A DNA stretch of 64,000 bases from Bigelowiella natans CCMP2755 (taxonomy: Eukaryota > Cercozoa > Chlorarachniophyceae). The notes below the pieces were generated by a model. The model saw nothing but the letters and a program-made list of their open reading frames with translations. It was not told where the DNA came from and searched no databases. Position 1 is the stretch's first letter. Each line of letters opens with the position of its first letter. The position numbers and the translations under genes were made by a program. This document shows, piece by piece, positions 12,528 through 25,315 of this stretch. The stretch is taken from contig ADNK01001276.1 in the NCBI GenBank assembly GCA_000320545.1, forward strand, positions 144,703 to 208,702, read 5' to 3'.

Positions 12528-13733
12528 ATGCCTCTCCCGTTTGGGCTAGTTCTGCTCATCGCGCTTAGCATCTATGAAGGATCTGAGAAAGCAAGACAGA
12601 GGCGGAAAGGGCCAGTTTCCACTTTGACAGAGACAGATGCTCTCAACCTTCGGAAGCAGTATATGCTCAAGTATAAACTTTTGTGCCTCGTAATTGAGTA
12701 GCATTCAGTGTATCCTGTACAATAATATGGGGCAGACGACAACGGCAGCAGGAGAAAGAAAAGGAAAACCACGCGTATATGATGGAGGAGGAAAGGTTCT
12801 GTGTTTCCGCTATTGCGATAGGCTTTTTACAGGGAGAAAATTGAATAGTTCATACATCGTACCAAACAGTGGTGTTGGTTTTAGATCAAAATCTGCGAAA
12901 GAAGAGGAAATCTCAGTGTATGAAGAAATGCAGCGGGTATACAGTTCCCGACTATTCTGCCGGTGTCAAGGCTAATTTTTACACTCTTTAATTGTGATTA
13001 GAAAATAAAGCAAGCTTATGAAAAAGTTGAGGTAATATGTTCCTCACACCGAGAAAGATCTTCAATAACAATGCTCCATAATCATCAGGATGAAGCCCAT
13101 CAGACCAGATCCAGACAAAGTGAGAGCCAAGATTGGTTTTCGAGGCCAGATCTTCGTTCGCAAAAGAGATTGATGGCTCTCGCAGTGAAATCGAATGTAC
13201 CTACCTCACCGTACGCAACGAAAGTTTTGTATCATCAGACCCCTTATAACCTTATAGGGACTGGAAGGAGAACGAGATAAATACACAACTGCTCAGGTCT
13301 TCTGTAATGTCATTTTTAGTTGTACAATGGAACGTAAACTAATGTCATAAATTAGCTCGAGGATTACGAAAGAATCGTCAGCACTCCTTCTTCGAACCCG
13401 CTTTTGGAGCTACAAGGTCCCCGAAAACGCAGAAAAAAAATAGAGACCTCGTCTTCCCAGGACTCAGATGAGAAAGAAGAGAACGAATACATGAAGTTCA
13501 TAGATTCTTCGCAGAGAGGGCCGCAAGGAAAACTTCACTTACCAGGGCTGGCTTCCAAGTCAGCCGATAATATTCTTCAAGATATCAATGATATCGAAGA
13601 GGGTGCTGATGAGAGTGCTGACGATGGGGAAGAAAACGACGGAGACAATGCGGAACCCACTGAGTCCGAAGGTGACGAATCTCCCCCACCTGCACCTCCT
13701 GCTGCAGGTTTCACGCCTTCGAAATTAAAATAG
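12528..13733 (+). CDS. Unrecognised protein: signal/membrane helix, coiled coil, acidic C-terminus
   Basis: I do not recognise this family. The ATG at 12528 begins MPLPFGLVLLIALSIYEG, a signal peptide or membrane anchor. A GTATAA donor joins, in phase, to an exon at about 12738 and gives a charged helix (LRKQYMLKRQRQQEKEKEN). That exon joins in phase to one at about 12889 (SKSAKEEEISVYEEMQR). Further short exon candidates are KIKQAYEKVE near 13005 and DWKENEINTQLL near 13259. The last exon (13356-13733) encodes a Lys/Arg patch (PRKRRKKIE) followed by a Glu/Asp-rich tail ending in Pro-Ala-rich sequence. The joins between about 13030 and 13260 are not resolved. The basic patch could be a nuclear signal, which would conflict with the N-terminal helix, so two genes cannot be excluded. 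Confidence 0.45.
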
Positions 13734-15142
13734 TATTGTGAAAACGGCGGTCATAACCATGCATGCTCTCGCGGTAACATTTGCCATCTTTGTTTTAGCG
13801 CAATAATTGGCAAACGTATTGCGACTTCTATTGCCAACTCGATCAACACAGCTGCACCGAATTTCTCTCGGCATGTGAATGTCAATCTTGCAGTGCATAC
13901 GCACACACAGTACGTGCAACGCAGTGAATGCGCAAAAATCAATGGAAGTAGAATCAAAACGTGAATAAGTGCCAACGATATACGCATGCAAGGTTCAAAA
14001 GTTCAAGGCAGTAGCCCTCGCGATGCCTTACTCATCGATCACTACGCTCGTTTACGTGGCTGCTGCAAGCTTTGCAGTGCGTCTATGAGTTTAATGAAAG
14101 CTCGTGAATTGTCTTTATGCATCACACCGTGTCGTCAATTTTTCCCATTTGCTTTGCATGAACAGATCGAAGCCCTCTCTTGCAAAGCTACATCACAATG
14201 AATTAGGCGTGCCGAAATGAATCAGGTGCCGACTGATGCGCTCGCTGATGCGCCGACTAATGCGCCGACCAACGTGCCGACTTACTGACAAGTGTCTAAA
14301 TTAATGCAAGAAGAACGGGCTAAGCTACCATTAGTCTATGCGAAAGGTGCACGCCATGCAGTACCGGTAGCTGTCTTTCCTGATCAGGGACATCAACACT
14401 GCAATCATCAGGCTCACACACTGCATGGCCAAGGAAGAGCTACAATGTTCTGACCATGTACGCAACATGATGTTCACAAGTACTATTTTCGCATCCATCT
14501 CGTGTTTCTCTCATTTCCATTCACATTTATTTCCACATCACTACGAGTAGCGAAAGCAGAGCGGCATTCGGCGTCGGCTCCAGGGTAAGAAAGAATGAAT
14601 GCAGAAAGGTTGTCGCACCCCAGAAATTACGGTATCATTGAGAAAAAAGTACCAAAAAAATGCCCTGTTTTCTCATCTGCGACAACTAATATGGTCACGA
14701 AAAGGCTTTGGACATATCACAGAAACGGCTCTAATCCCCGCACAACGGCAAAAGACGCAGGAGTAAAGAACGGAAGTTGATTGAATTTATTTTACTAGAA
14801 GATAACAAATAGTGGATGTCGCATGGATAAAAAGCCAAGGGTTTTTCGTTTTGACTCCTCTTCTAACGTTGGAAGCTTTGCCAAGTTGGGTGACAAGCAA
14901 CGGCCACCCTCACTCGAAGCTCCTGGCCCCAACTTCTGCATGGTAAACAATTGACACTGGCTTTCGGGTGGGGACTGTGGTTGGAGAGATCAGCTCTTTC
15001 TCTTTGGTCTATTCCGAACTCATGACTTCAACCACCTCATAGGTTCTTCATTTAAACTCATATCTGTGTGACACAATTCATGCAAGGTGAAATTTAAGGA
15101 GTACTAGGACTTGGGATTGCATAGATCTAATGTATCAGGAAG
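13734..15142. other. Intergenic; palindrome-rich, contains a 12-bp minisatellite
   Basis: No exon chain is seen. 13740-14570 resembles the other palindrome-rich islands, apart from a short 12-bp tandem repeat at 14217-14288. 14600-15140 is ordinary AT-rich sequence upstream of the EML-like gene and should contain its promoter, with no motif I can name. Confidence 0.45.
14217..14288 (+). repeat. 12-bp minisatellite, about five diverged units, open as a tiny ORF
   Basis: Units of the type GATGCGCCGACT repeat with small changes. Read from the ATG at 14217 the stretch is open for 24 codons and gives Pro-Thr-Asn/Asp-Ala repeats (for example DAPTNAPTNVPT) up to a TGA at 14286. It may be only a minisatellite; no splice sites frame it. 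Confidence 0.5.
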
Positions 15143-18100
15143 ATGAATAGCAATGAAATTAAAGAAAAGGCCCAGGGCTTCCTAAAACAGGCCAACGCTG
15201 AACTCCAAGAGCTCATAGGAGAAGGTCGATTCCATTACTAAACACACTCGAAAAAAAGGCCACCCTTAATTTCCATTTACGTAGGGGGTTCAGAATGGAA
15301 GCAGTGCATAGATTTACCAATACGGTTAAATCGCATTCAAGAGCTAACAGCAAGTATCGATAAACTTGTACTTATAAAGGTAATGCAAAACTCTTTCTTC
15401 TAGGATTTATCAGTGAACGCCGGCTCAGTGTCAAAATGCGTTCTTCGATGTTAAATAAATGCTATTGTATATTAGTCTCCCGGATCGAAAAAATATGAAA
15501 GCTGGATTGCTGCTGATATGGCACGGTTTTTGGAATCGCTCGGGAAAGTTATACAAGGTAATCAACCCTGTGAACAAGTTTGGTAGAGGAGCTCACATGG
15601 CCTTCTTTCTTAGAAATCAAGTCTAGTGCTGGCAAGGACATAGGTAACGTTCAACATGGCACAAATGTATTCTTTTCAGTCAACGTCATCATGAATTTTT
15701 TAAAAAATCAGAGAAAAAATCTCCCCAACCTGCTACGCCATTGTTGGTGGACACGCCCAGGGAACAATATTTGAAAACAGAAGATATGAAGGTAGTGCCA
15801 AAAAAGTAGAGTGTAGCAAGGGGGTAATCTCACCTTTCTTTGGCTTCATACTACTCAGCCTATCGACGTACCAGAAAGCTTGAATCATGATTTCGCCCAG
15901 TCATTGTCAGCAAGGTGGCCCATTGACCTATTCTTTACAGCCTCGCTTGCTAACCAGACATGATAAAATCATTACTTATCAGGAGGCATAAAGTAGTAAG
16001 CCCAGGTCATAAGCAGGATATCCGTTCCGGTGCTCTTAGTGCACGAATACGCAGCAAACCAAATAGTGGTTATGCAAATAAGAAGGCTCTCTCGAATACA
16101 ACTCCGAAGAAGAAAGGAAAACCTAAGGTAAAGGCTGGGTATGTGCCTCCAACAACGGTAACGCAAGAGATACAAGTATTTTGCGGAAGGGTCCTTCCTG
16201 TGCAAAGAGTTTACAAGGTGAATTGAGTGAGAAGACAGCATCGTAAAGCTGCAATTTCTAATAAATATTTTTCGTTTGCGCAGGGCAAAATGAAAAAATC
16301 ATCAAACAAGTCTCGTGGGCCATCGACGCGACATCGCGTTTCAAGTCGCGCTACAGGTTCTAAAGCATCATCGAAAAGATATTCTCACCCGACGAAGTTG
16401 AAAGAAAAGGCTAGTAGTAGCCGAGAGAAAGGGAGTTCGACCCTGGATCAGGGTGTGTACGGCATACGGGATTACCTCGAGTCCCAGGAGGGCCGCATGG
16501 TTATCCTTGAGAAGATCAAAGATTGCCGACAGTACGAGGCTGCTGGAGACATCCCCCAAGATGTTTGCTTCGACTATGCAGCATCCGTTTGGAGAAAGGC
16601 ACGAGCCTCGAGCCAGCAACTAAAATATAGATATGGGAGAACGCCATCGCTATCGATTCTGCGTGACTCATTCTCGATGTTTGAGCATTCCTCAAACTTC
16701 GGCCACATGCAAAGCATCGATCTTCAGGCATTTTTACACCACGCCCTTGTCCAGGTAGCGATGGGGGACTACGAAGACTCGGATGTTGACGACTGCCATA
16801 TTCAGCCTCTTAGCAGAAAGATGAACGTCGCGAATTTAAAGAACCGCGACGATGTTCTTTCGAGTCCCGGTTCATTTTGCATTTCACCGATTTGCAAGAG
16901 GGAGTTTCGGAACGACCCGCGCTACAATATGCCAGAAGAGCTAGACGACGACAAGTACTACGACACCGACGAGGAAAAGAACAATTTGAAGGGGGATGGG
17001 GACGAAGTACTTCCTTCCCCAGGCGGGCTGATAAGAAGTTTGGCCATTGATGGAAAATGGAAGGAGTCCGCTGTAAAACCTTCCAACGGAGGATCGAACG
17101 ATCCTCGCCTTCCAGACGAGAGCCTGGAGCTAGAATGGGTGTACGGATATAGATCCCGTGATGGGCACTCCAACGTGTTCAGCGACGAGGAAGGTTCCCT
17201 GGTCTATCCAGTGTCATGTGTCGGCGTCGTACACAATGTGCTGGCCAAAACGCAGCGCCATTACCGTGGCCATGCAGGGACTATAACGTGTATCGCAAGG
17301 CATCCGATCAACCGTTCCCTCTTTGCAACTGGCTCGGCTGCGAGCGTGGAGAAGCGCGAGGCGCAACTGCCATGCATACACGTGTGGTCGTCAATGAGTC
17401 CCGACTTCATAGCTATCATCCCTGACGCTCATAAGCGATGCGTGCGGAGCATGGGTTTTTCTCGTGACGGCAATGTTCTAGCGTCTGTTGGTTTCGATGA
17501 GAACAACAGCATCAACTCGAAGATCTGGGACTGGAAGAAGAAGGAGCTGATTGCACAGCTTAGCATAGGGCTCGAGCTCATCTTTGACCTGTGCTGGTCG
17601 TCCACCGACCCGACTCTGTTCACAACGGTTGGTCGCAATGAGATCTGCAACTGGAAGAACAGTGGTGCAGGGAAGCTTTCGTGCAAGGTGCTCAAACTTA
17701 ACGAGGACGTCGCACTCGCAGGCGGCATTGTGTTGCCCCACAAGAGGAAGCCTATCCCCACTGCAGATAAAAAAGCGCGAAAACAACATCAAAGCAGGAG
17801 GAGTTATCTGTGCGTTACGTACACTCGGTCGGGGGATATGGTTGTAGGTGTGCAAGGATACGGCGACCTCTTGGTGTTCCGAGACAACGAGCACATTAAG
17901 TGCAAGAAGGCTGTGCACAATGGCTCCGTGTACACACTTACAACATGTAAGGATCTATTGCTTTCTGGGGGGAAGGACGGAAAGATTAATATTTTTGACT
18001 CAAAATACAATCTTATAAAAAGACTCCATTTCCATTCGTCGATAAGGGCAATTTGTGCCAATTCCGAGCAGGCTCCCTTGATTGTTGGAACTGTAAGATC

Positions 18101-21100
18101 CAGGATTTGGACTCTTTCAGACTGGTTAAACACCGCAGACGCCTCCCACGCTAAGATACATATTTCGGGCCATTTTGATGGCGAGCTCCACGGCCTTGAC
18201 ATTCACCCGAAGAGCAGCCACATATTTGCAACATCAGGAGAGGACAACCGGATCACACTTTGGGACGCGGAGAAGAGACAAATGATAGCATCGTGGCCGA
18301 TGACCGTACGGAGGGGCAAGCGTGTTAAGCGCCGAGGACCAGGAGCCATATCATCCCAGCCCTCCTGGAGGGCCTCCAGGGCTATCGCTTTCTCTCCCGA
18401 TGGTCGCCTCATTGCTGTCGGCACTAATTACACAGAGATTCGTATCTTCGACTCTTCCAAGCACAAGGAGGTGCGCTATGTCGATCTGGGGAAACTCCCC
18501 CCCCCACACAATCCCACTTCTTCAAGGGCTCTAAGACCGTCAGATGAGATCGGGAACGGCAAGCGATTCACCTCCCCGATAACATGCATTAAGTACTCTC
18601 CGGATGGTACGATCCTCGCAGCAGGTTTAAATTGCAGCCTGGTGCTTCTTGACGTGAGAAGCGGTAACATCCCGAAGGCACATTTGCCCGTTGAAGGAGG
18701 TGTAGTGAACTTTGACTTCACCGCCAACTCTGAGCATCTTAGAGTGGTTTCGGGGAAATGTGAGCTCCTCTTTTTTGACATTTTCGCCTCCGATCTCAAG
18801 CTGTCGCGCCCCGCGGATGACCCATACACCATCGCAAAAAGGAAGCCTTTCCTAGCAACGCAGTCGTGCATGTTTGACTGGGGCCTCATTGGGCTGCGAG
18901 ATCTCAGCGCAGACGGTAAGTGGACCCGTTAACATGCGATACCAACCGGGAAATCAGCTAAGCCTTTTGTTAACATCGTAGTAGCGTAATCTCTATCCTG
19001 TCCTTTGACCGTTGTTCATTTCCTCTCTGTTTCTCCTGTTTGTTGCATGATTGTTGCTCAAAGGTACGGAATACACGTCCGTTTGCATCAACCAGGACCA
19101 TGGCCTGCTAGCAGCAGGAGATTGCTTTGGGAACCTCACCCTAGCGCGGTACCCCATGCTGAATCCAGACAACCAAAGGTACGTACAGAAAACCCACGCA
19201 GAAACCTGCGCCAAGGTTAAGATCGCTCCGAACTTGTCGCGCTTATATACGGTGGGAGGCAGGGATAAGTGCGTGATGCAGTACCGGATTCTCAACCCGC
19301 ATAAAAGAGCAATAATACCAGATACCAGCCCCCCCACATCGCCATCTAGGCCCGTCGGCACCAAACGTGAACAAGCAGCGGTGGTTGCACGGAGGGATGA
19401 GGAGTCATGGGCAGACAAAGGGGAGAGGGTGAGACTTAAGGGAAGGATAAACCAGATGAAGAAGATGATCGAGCAGATGAAGCGCCGATACGTGCCAAAT
19501 CGCAAGCTCATCTCCGAAAATCGTAGCCTCCGCAAGCAAATAGCCATCCTGGATAAGGAGCTCAGGGTACAAGCGAACAAATCTGAAAAGCAAGCACGCG
19601 ATGCGAAGGAGCGTCATGCGAACGTTCAAAAGGGCTTGCGGAATAAGATTACACGCCTCATCGATGATCCTCCGACACAGGCAATGGTTAGCGAGAATAA
19701 AAGATTGAAGGAACAGGTCGAAGATCTGAGGCAGGACAATCGACGCATCCTGGAGGACCTAAACAACGTGAAAGAGGCAGCTGACATTAGCGACATCGAC
19801 AAGCTGCGAGAGTGCAAGATCAGGCTCAAACAGGCTCAAAGAAAGATTAAGGATCTCGAAGGGAGGCTCGAGGTTGTGGCTGACAAGTTGGATTGTGAAC
19901 GTTCGCGGGCCTCTCAGGCGGAGAAGAATGCCGATAAGCTGCGGCAAAAGGCAGAGAGGGAGAGCCGTCACACGGACAGCAAGACTAGGATATTGCAGAA
20001 AGAGTCAAGTGATAAGTCTGAGAAGCTTAAAAAGTCCGAGTCTAAGATTCGCAAGCTGGAAAAGCAAGTCCTTGCACTGAAAAAGGGCAAGGATGAAGCG
20101 CACCAAAAGGCCCAAAAGGACTCTCAAAGCCTCACGGAGCAGCTGCAGAAGCACCGCCAAGAAATGGATGTGAAGGTCAAGCAGCTCGAAACCAGCCAGC
20201 AAGATCTGCAGAGTAAGGTGGATATGAAAGTGAAAGAACTCGAAACCCGCAACAAAGAATTTGCAGCGCTCCAGGCCCAGGAAGTGGAAGCCAAGAACCA
20301 AGTCAAACAGTTGCAAGGTCAGGTGAAGGATGAGAAGGATAGAGTAAAGGCAATCAGCAAACAGCTGGAAGAGAACGTCCTACAACAGGAAGTCACCGAT
20401 TTGAAGTCGAAAATCACGAAACTTAGCGAGGAAAAGAAGAATATAGAGGAGGAGCTCCGCACCGCAAAGAGTCTTTACTTAGGGAAAGCGGACGATCAAG
20501 ACCTTATCCAGGAAATGGAGAAGAAACTACAAGATTCGCAAACGAACCTCAGGAAGATGAAGGAGGCTATCGAACAAGGCAAGAAGGAATCCCAGAAACT
20601 TCTGGAAGAGAACAAAAAATTAATCGACGCCAGAGATGACATGCTAATTGACTACACGGAAGCCCAGGAGGAGCTGGTCTCCCTACGAGAAGCCAGCATG
20701 AAGGCCAATAACTCTAACGACGAGCTTGCCAAGTTGAAGAAGGAAGTTGAAATCCTTAAGAAGGAGAACGTAAGTCTGAGGTCAACTCTGATGGAAGATG
20801 ACGACTTGGACTTAGACATGGCTGATGAACTTACAGCGCTTAGGGAGAACAATCGCAAGCTCAAGGAAGAGGCGGAGAGCTTCAGACTAATCACTCGAAT
20901 GCCCAGCAAATATGAACTGAACGAAACTAAATCTGAGCTGGACGACCTTGAAGAGAGCCGAGACCGTCAGGATTCAGGCGAAATTAACCTCCCCGATCCA
21001 GTAAAGGACTTAAAAATCAATCTGCCGTCGTCGCTTGGCAACAAGAGAGACAGCCCGCTCTTCAATACCAAGGTAAAATGCGGTAATTGCGAAGACAAGT

Positions 21101-22326
21101 ACGCCGTTACGTTCTGTAGTGAGTGCCCGAAGAACAGGGAGCTGTGCCAAGAGTGTGATGAAGAGATCCACCGAGTTAAAAAGAAATCGGGGCACAAGCG
21201 TGTGCCTTTAACCAAGAGTAGGTCTTCCCTTGCAGCAACGGATGGAAGCAACTTTCAGCTGCCAGCAGTGTTCAAACGAAGATTAAGTATTAAACCGGAT
21301 CAATTTCCTACGCCAAGCGGTGCTCATAGTAACGTCGCCAAATCACCCCAGCTTGGAGTTACATCGCCCGCCTCACTCGCTTCGCCAAGTGTAGTATCTC
21401 CTCTGAACCCCACCTCCGTTTCTCGAAAAGAGACGGAACAGAAGGAACGTAGAAGCGAGGAGAAGACACCTGCAAAAAGAGAAGAGATTGCTGTAAAACC
21501 AGCATCTGCCGCCTCTAACATCAAAGCTCCTCAGGCCTCCGTATCGATAAAAGATGTACTGGAAAACACCGGACGCAAGCCCTTGGCTGAAATCAAGGAG
21601 ACTGTCGATGTAAAGCAGATGCCTGCTATTTCAAAGCAAGACCCCCAAAAGCCTCCGCCAAACAACGTGCCACCTCCCTCTGCCAGCGTAAAAATTTGCC
21701 AAGAATGCGAATGTGACGATGCTGTCTATGATTGCTTCGAGTGCAAAATGGCCTTTTGCCCTGACTGCAACGAGGACGTGCACGAAAACGAGGCGAAAGC
21801 CTCGCATAGAAGATTTTTGAGGAAGAGAGAAGAAAAACATAAATCTATGTCATCATCGTCATCGTCGTCATCGTCGTCGCTACCTCCTTTGTCGAATAAA
21901 GCAAGCAGTAGCACTACTAGCTTGAAGAAGATCTCGAGCAAAGCCCCAATAGTTCCTCCAGCAATCCCTTCTACGATTAACCAGAAGATATGCCAAGAAT
22001 GCGAATGTGATGATGCTATTTACGATTGCATCGGGTGCAACATGGCCCTCTGTGCAGATTGTGAATCAGACAAACATTCAGATGCCGCAAAGGCCGCGCA
22101 CAAGCGCATTTTGAGAAAACCAGGACACCTTAGCAAGACTCCAGAAGTTTCATCCTCAACTCCTACAACAACAAACGTGAAAATGTGCCAAGAATGCGAA
22201 TGTGACGACGCTGTTTTCGATTGCATCGAATGCAACATGGCCCTTTGCGCAGACTGCGATTCAGACAAACATTCAGATGCGAACGATTCCAACAAGGCAA
22301 CGCACAAGCGAATCGAAAGAAAATGA
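15143..22326 (+). CDS. EML-like WD40 protein with long coiled coil and four C-terminal B-box-like zinc modules (about 2195 aa)
   Basis: EML proteins bind microtubules through paired WD40 propellers. Ten exons close in phase: 15143-15224, 15285-15379, 15404-15427, 15476-15557, 15614-15620 (7 nt), 15680-15791, 15859-15914, 15983-16217, 16284-18915 and 19064-22326. The exon total is 6588 nt, divisible by three. Approximate residues: 1-230 helical and basic N-terminus; 515-1190 the EML core, opening with LELEWVYGYRSRDG and running through many WD repeats such as KIWDWKKKEL and ITLWDAEKR. Residues 1228-1740 form a charged coiled coil. Four Cys/His modules lie near 1779, 1985, 2083 and 2149; the last three share CQECECDDA and end in His-Lys/Arg-Arg. 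A Ser run lies between the second and third modules. Usual animal EMLs are about 650-2000 residues and lack B-boxes. The 3rd and 7th exons are the least certain. Confidence 0.85.
21075..22320 (+). other. Four B-box-like zinc modules within the EML-like protein
   Basis: Modules lie at about 21075-21210, 21690-21830, 21985-22110 and 22180-22315. Each has the pattern C-x2-C, a second Cys pair, a third Cys pair, then a late His (for example CQECECDDAVYDCFECKMAF followed by C-x2-C and HRR). Modules two to four are close copies of each other and look like recent tandem duplications. The first is more diverged (CGNCEDKYAVTFCSEC). Zinc binding is inferred from the Cys/His spacing. Confidence 0.75.
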
Positions 22327-23674
22327 TAGTGAATTGCATTGTGTACCGATTCAGAGACACTTTATTCTGAAGAGATGTATATCTTGCTGGGAAAAAATGT
22401 ACATTTTTCGATGATTGTGACATCACAATATAACCATACTAGCATTGTCACTGCCGTAGCAATAAAGTCAAATAATTCAAGTTGTTTCTTGTTTGCGCAA
22501 GCATGTCTGCATCATGAGAGCAATGGACGTGTGGACTCTCTCTCCCTCTCTCTCTCTCTCTCTTTCTGTGTGTGTGTGTGTGTGTGTGTATGTGACGTGT
22601 GTGTCAGCTGGACACAGAATACGCTAGACATGCTTGGCATGCACTACACAGCTGTAAGATGGATGTAACCAATCAATTAAATTTGTTAAATGGTCATCCT
22701 TATATGTGAGACGGATGTAATGAAGAATTAAATTTTTTCAATGGTCATCCTTATATGTAGCTATGCAATGCAGCGGCTACAGCGCTAATGTTCAATCTGT
22801 TGGTTTCCGCTATGATGTGTTTCATACAATCAAATGCATGTTGTTTCGGTCTATCTGGAATGTCTGTGCAGAATGGTGTTTCTATGTTGCACATAAATAC
22901 ACCGCAGCGCTACGATACGTTTGATTCCGTTCGTTGCTCACATTGCAAGCTGCATGGGCTCTGGCTCACAATGCAATGAACCGTAGCACACTTACTTAGC
23001 TAGCTAGCGATGTACGCGCTTATTATTCATGCTAACAACTGTTGCGCTCATGGTATTGCATCATCAATGTGCGTGCTGCAGCGTGGCGAGTAGGTAGAAG
23101 CAGCGCGGCAGAGACGCACAGCCGATAGATATGTACGTACGCTGCCACGTCGCGTGTACAAGCTAGTGCTGGCGACAATGGGGGGCGTATATATACGTAC
23201 TAATTACACGTAATAGCTACATACATGTACAGTATTTCCCAGCGGGCATCTACATATTAGTAGGAGATTTACACAAGTTCAATCATTGATAATATTTCAC
23301 GACGAACATAAATATGCATTTGAAAAGCGTGCTTGTACAGACAAGACTTTGTTTGCTGGCATTTTAGCTTCTGTACTCTCTCGCCCACCGTCTCCTGCAG
23401 CGATCAAATCTAATCATATGTAGGTCTCATATCATCGAAGCATACGTTCTTGATGCAGCTGGTTCTTGCATAGTAGCTGCTCTTCTTATGGTCAGTACTA
23501 AGCAGCCTCATGCCCTCCTTGCGTTTTCTCGATGTTATCCACGACTCCATAATGAATCACGGAGCAGAGGGGGCGTGCCTGTAGCGTTGGTGTGGAAGAC
23601 AACGTGTTAGAATTTAGCAGCTGGCCAGCAAACGATGACACCGTTCCTGAGCGAGTAGCATTTACTAATACCAA
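22327..23674. other. Intergenic palindrome-rich island with CT/GT microsatellites
   Basis: No exon chain is seen. 22535-22590 holds a CT run followed by a GT run. 22661-22761 holds a tandem repeat listed separately. 22960-23480 is dense in GCTAGC, GCATGC and GTACGT-type words. Confidence 0.5.
22661..22761 (+). repeat. Tandem repeat, about 52 bp x 2, member of a dispersed repeat
   Basis: Both units begin GGATGTAA and contain ATGGTCATCCTTATATGT. The second unit leads into a sequence containing GCAGCGGCTACAGCGCT. A related but diverged stretch occurs at about 46101-46180, again with GATGTAATG, a CCATCCT word and the same GCAGCGGCTACAGCGCT core. This shows a low-copy dispersed family. Confidence 0.6.
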
Positions 23675-24097
23675 CTAAATGAATGATCTGATTACCAGAA
23701 TCCACCAAGTAGGAAGGAGCAGGAAGTACGCCAAGTAGCTAGTGTGTTCCAACCACATTTCCGTTCGAATTTGCAATTCTCGTGACGACTCTCCTCCTTC
23801 CTCCCCTTGCACTCCGACGCTTCCTTCTATGTTAGCCGGTGTTCCTCCTTCCTCAATGATCACCGAAAAGGCCAGTTTTGACACCCTGAAGAAAGTCACG
23901 ATTTTGGAGGTGTTCAAATCAAAAAAGCAGAATCCCCCCCACTCATGGTACTGCGTGACGCCTGCATCTACTATCACAAGGAAAATGCAGAAGTCATTCT
24001 TCTCAGCCTCTCAAAATTTACCATGGATAATCGTCGCACGCCCATCGAAACTTGTGCCAGTCTGCAGGGCCATACAAAGTAGGCGCCGTCCTATTGC

Positions 24098-24129
<32 letters not shown>

Positions 24130-25279
24130 CAAGTTAAAAAGCAGCAGTATGATTCTCACTGTTCCGCAAAACGCCACCACGAAGCGGCTCCTGGCATAAT
24201 AACTAACCAGTCACGATTCTTCCCAATGCTGTCATGACAACTAGCAAATGGGACGGTGATGTGGGCTTTTTGATTGGTTGGTTGAATGATTGATTGATCG
24301 ATTGATTGATTGATTCGTTCCTTCTCTCGAAATGCTGATGGCACACCACCTTCCCATCGGAGGCAGCAGACGCCCCATTCCAATCTCCTGCTTAGGAAGC
24401 TTGTTGTATAGACCTGCTCCTACTTCACGATTACTCGGCGGCTGCTGCTTCTCCCTTGTTCCTCCTTCCCCCTCCTGTTTATTAAACTGGATGATTTCCC
24501 CAGGAGTCGAAGGATCTGGAGGCTGACGGCGAGGATAAGGCGATATAACTTCTGTGCGCTTGCCAATCCGCAGCCAACCCATGTCCTATTTTCGCCAAGA
24601 TGATCACAAATGGTGATGATGATGATGATGATAATAATGACTACAATGGTGGTGGTGGTGGTGGTGGTGGTGGTGGTGGTGACTGGCGTCGTCGTGTTAA
24701 CAAGACATTTACTCATACTGCTGCATTCTTCTACTTACCCCAAGACTTTCCATAGAGCACATATCTCCGTCGTCGGGCGCGTTAGAAGATTCAACCTAGT
24801 TGCACACCGCACTTCCATTTTAAGCAAGTTTGCGGTGTACTAGGACGACGATTTCTCTTCCAGCAAGTTACTAATCGCATATTTCTAAGCGCGTGCATTT
24901 GGCCATGTAAAAGAGACCGATTTGCATTCTACGAGGACGACGACGAATACAACCACCACCATCACCACGGTATACAATTCAATCACCTGAAAGGTGGCCA
25001 TATGTTTAAAAATGAATCTGTGTAGACGGGAATGTGCCAGCCGCATATGGATTGCGCTGTGTAGGAGCTTCTTCACGCTCAGGTCCATTGGCACCCTCAC
25101 CGTCTGACAGAGGAACTTTGATTCAACTTATGCTTTATGAAGATGGTCGGATTTGTGGTTGTTGGTGATGATGATGGATGGTATGGTAGGGTGCCACTAG
25201 CACGGCACTGCTGCAACTTGTTAATTACGAGCTGCTGCTGCCATATCCCCTGTTTTCTACCTTCCCCCTCTCCAAAATG

Positions 25280-25315
<36 letters not shown>

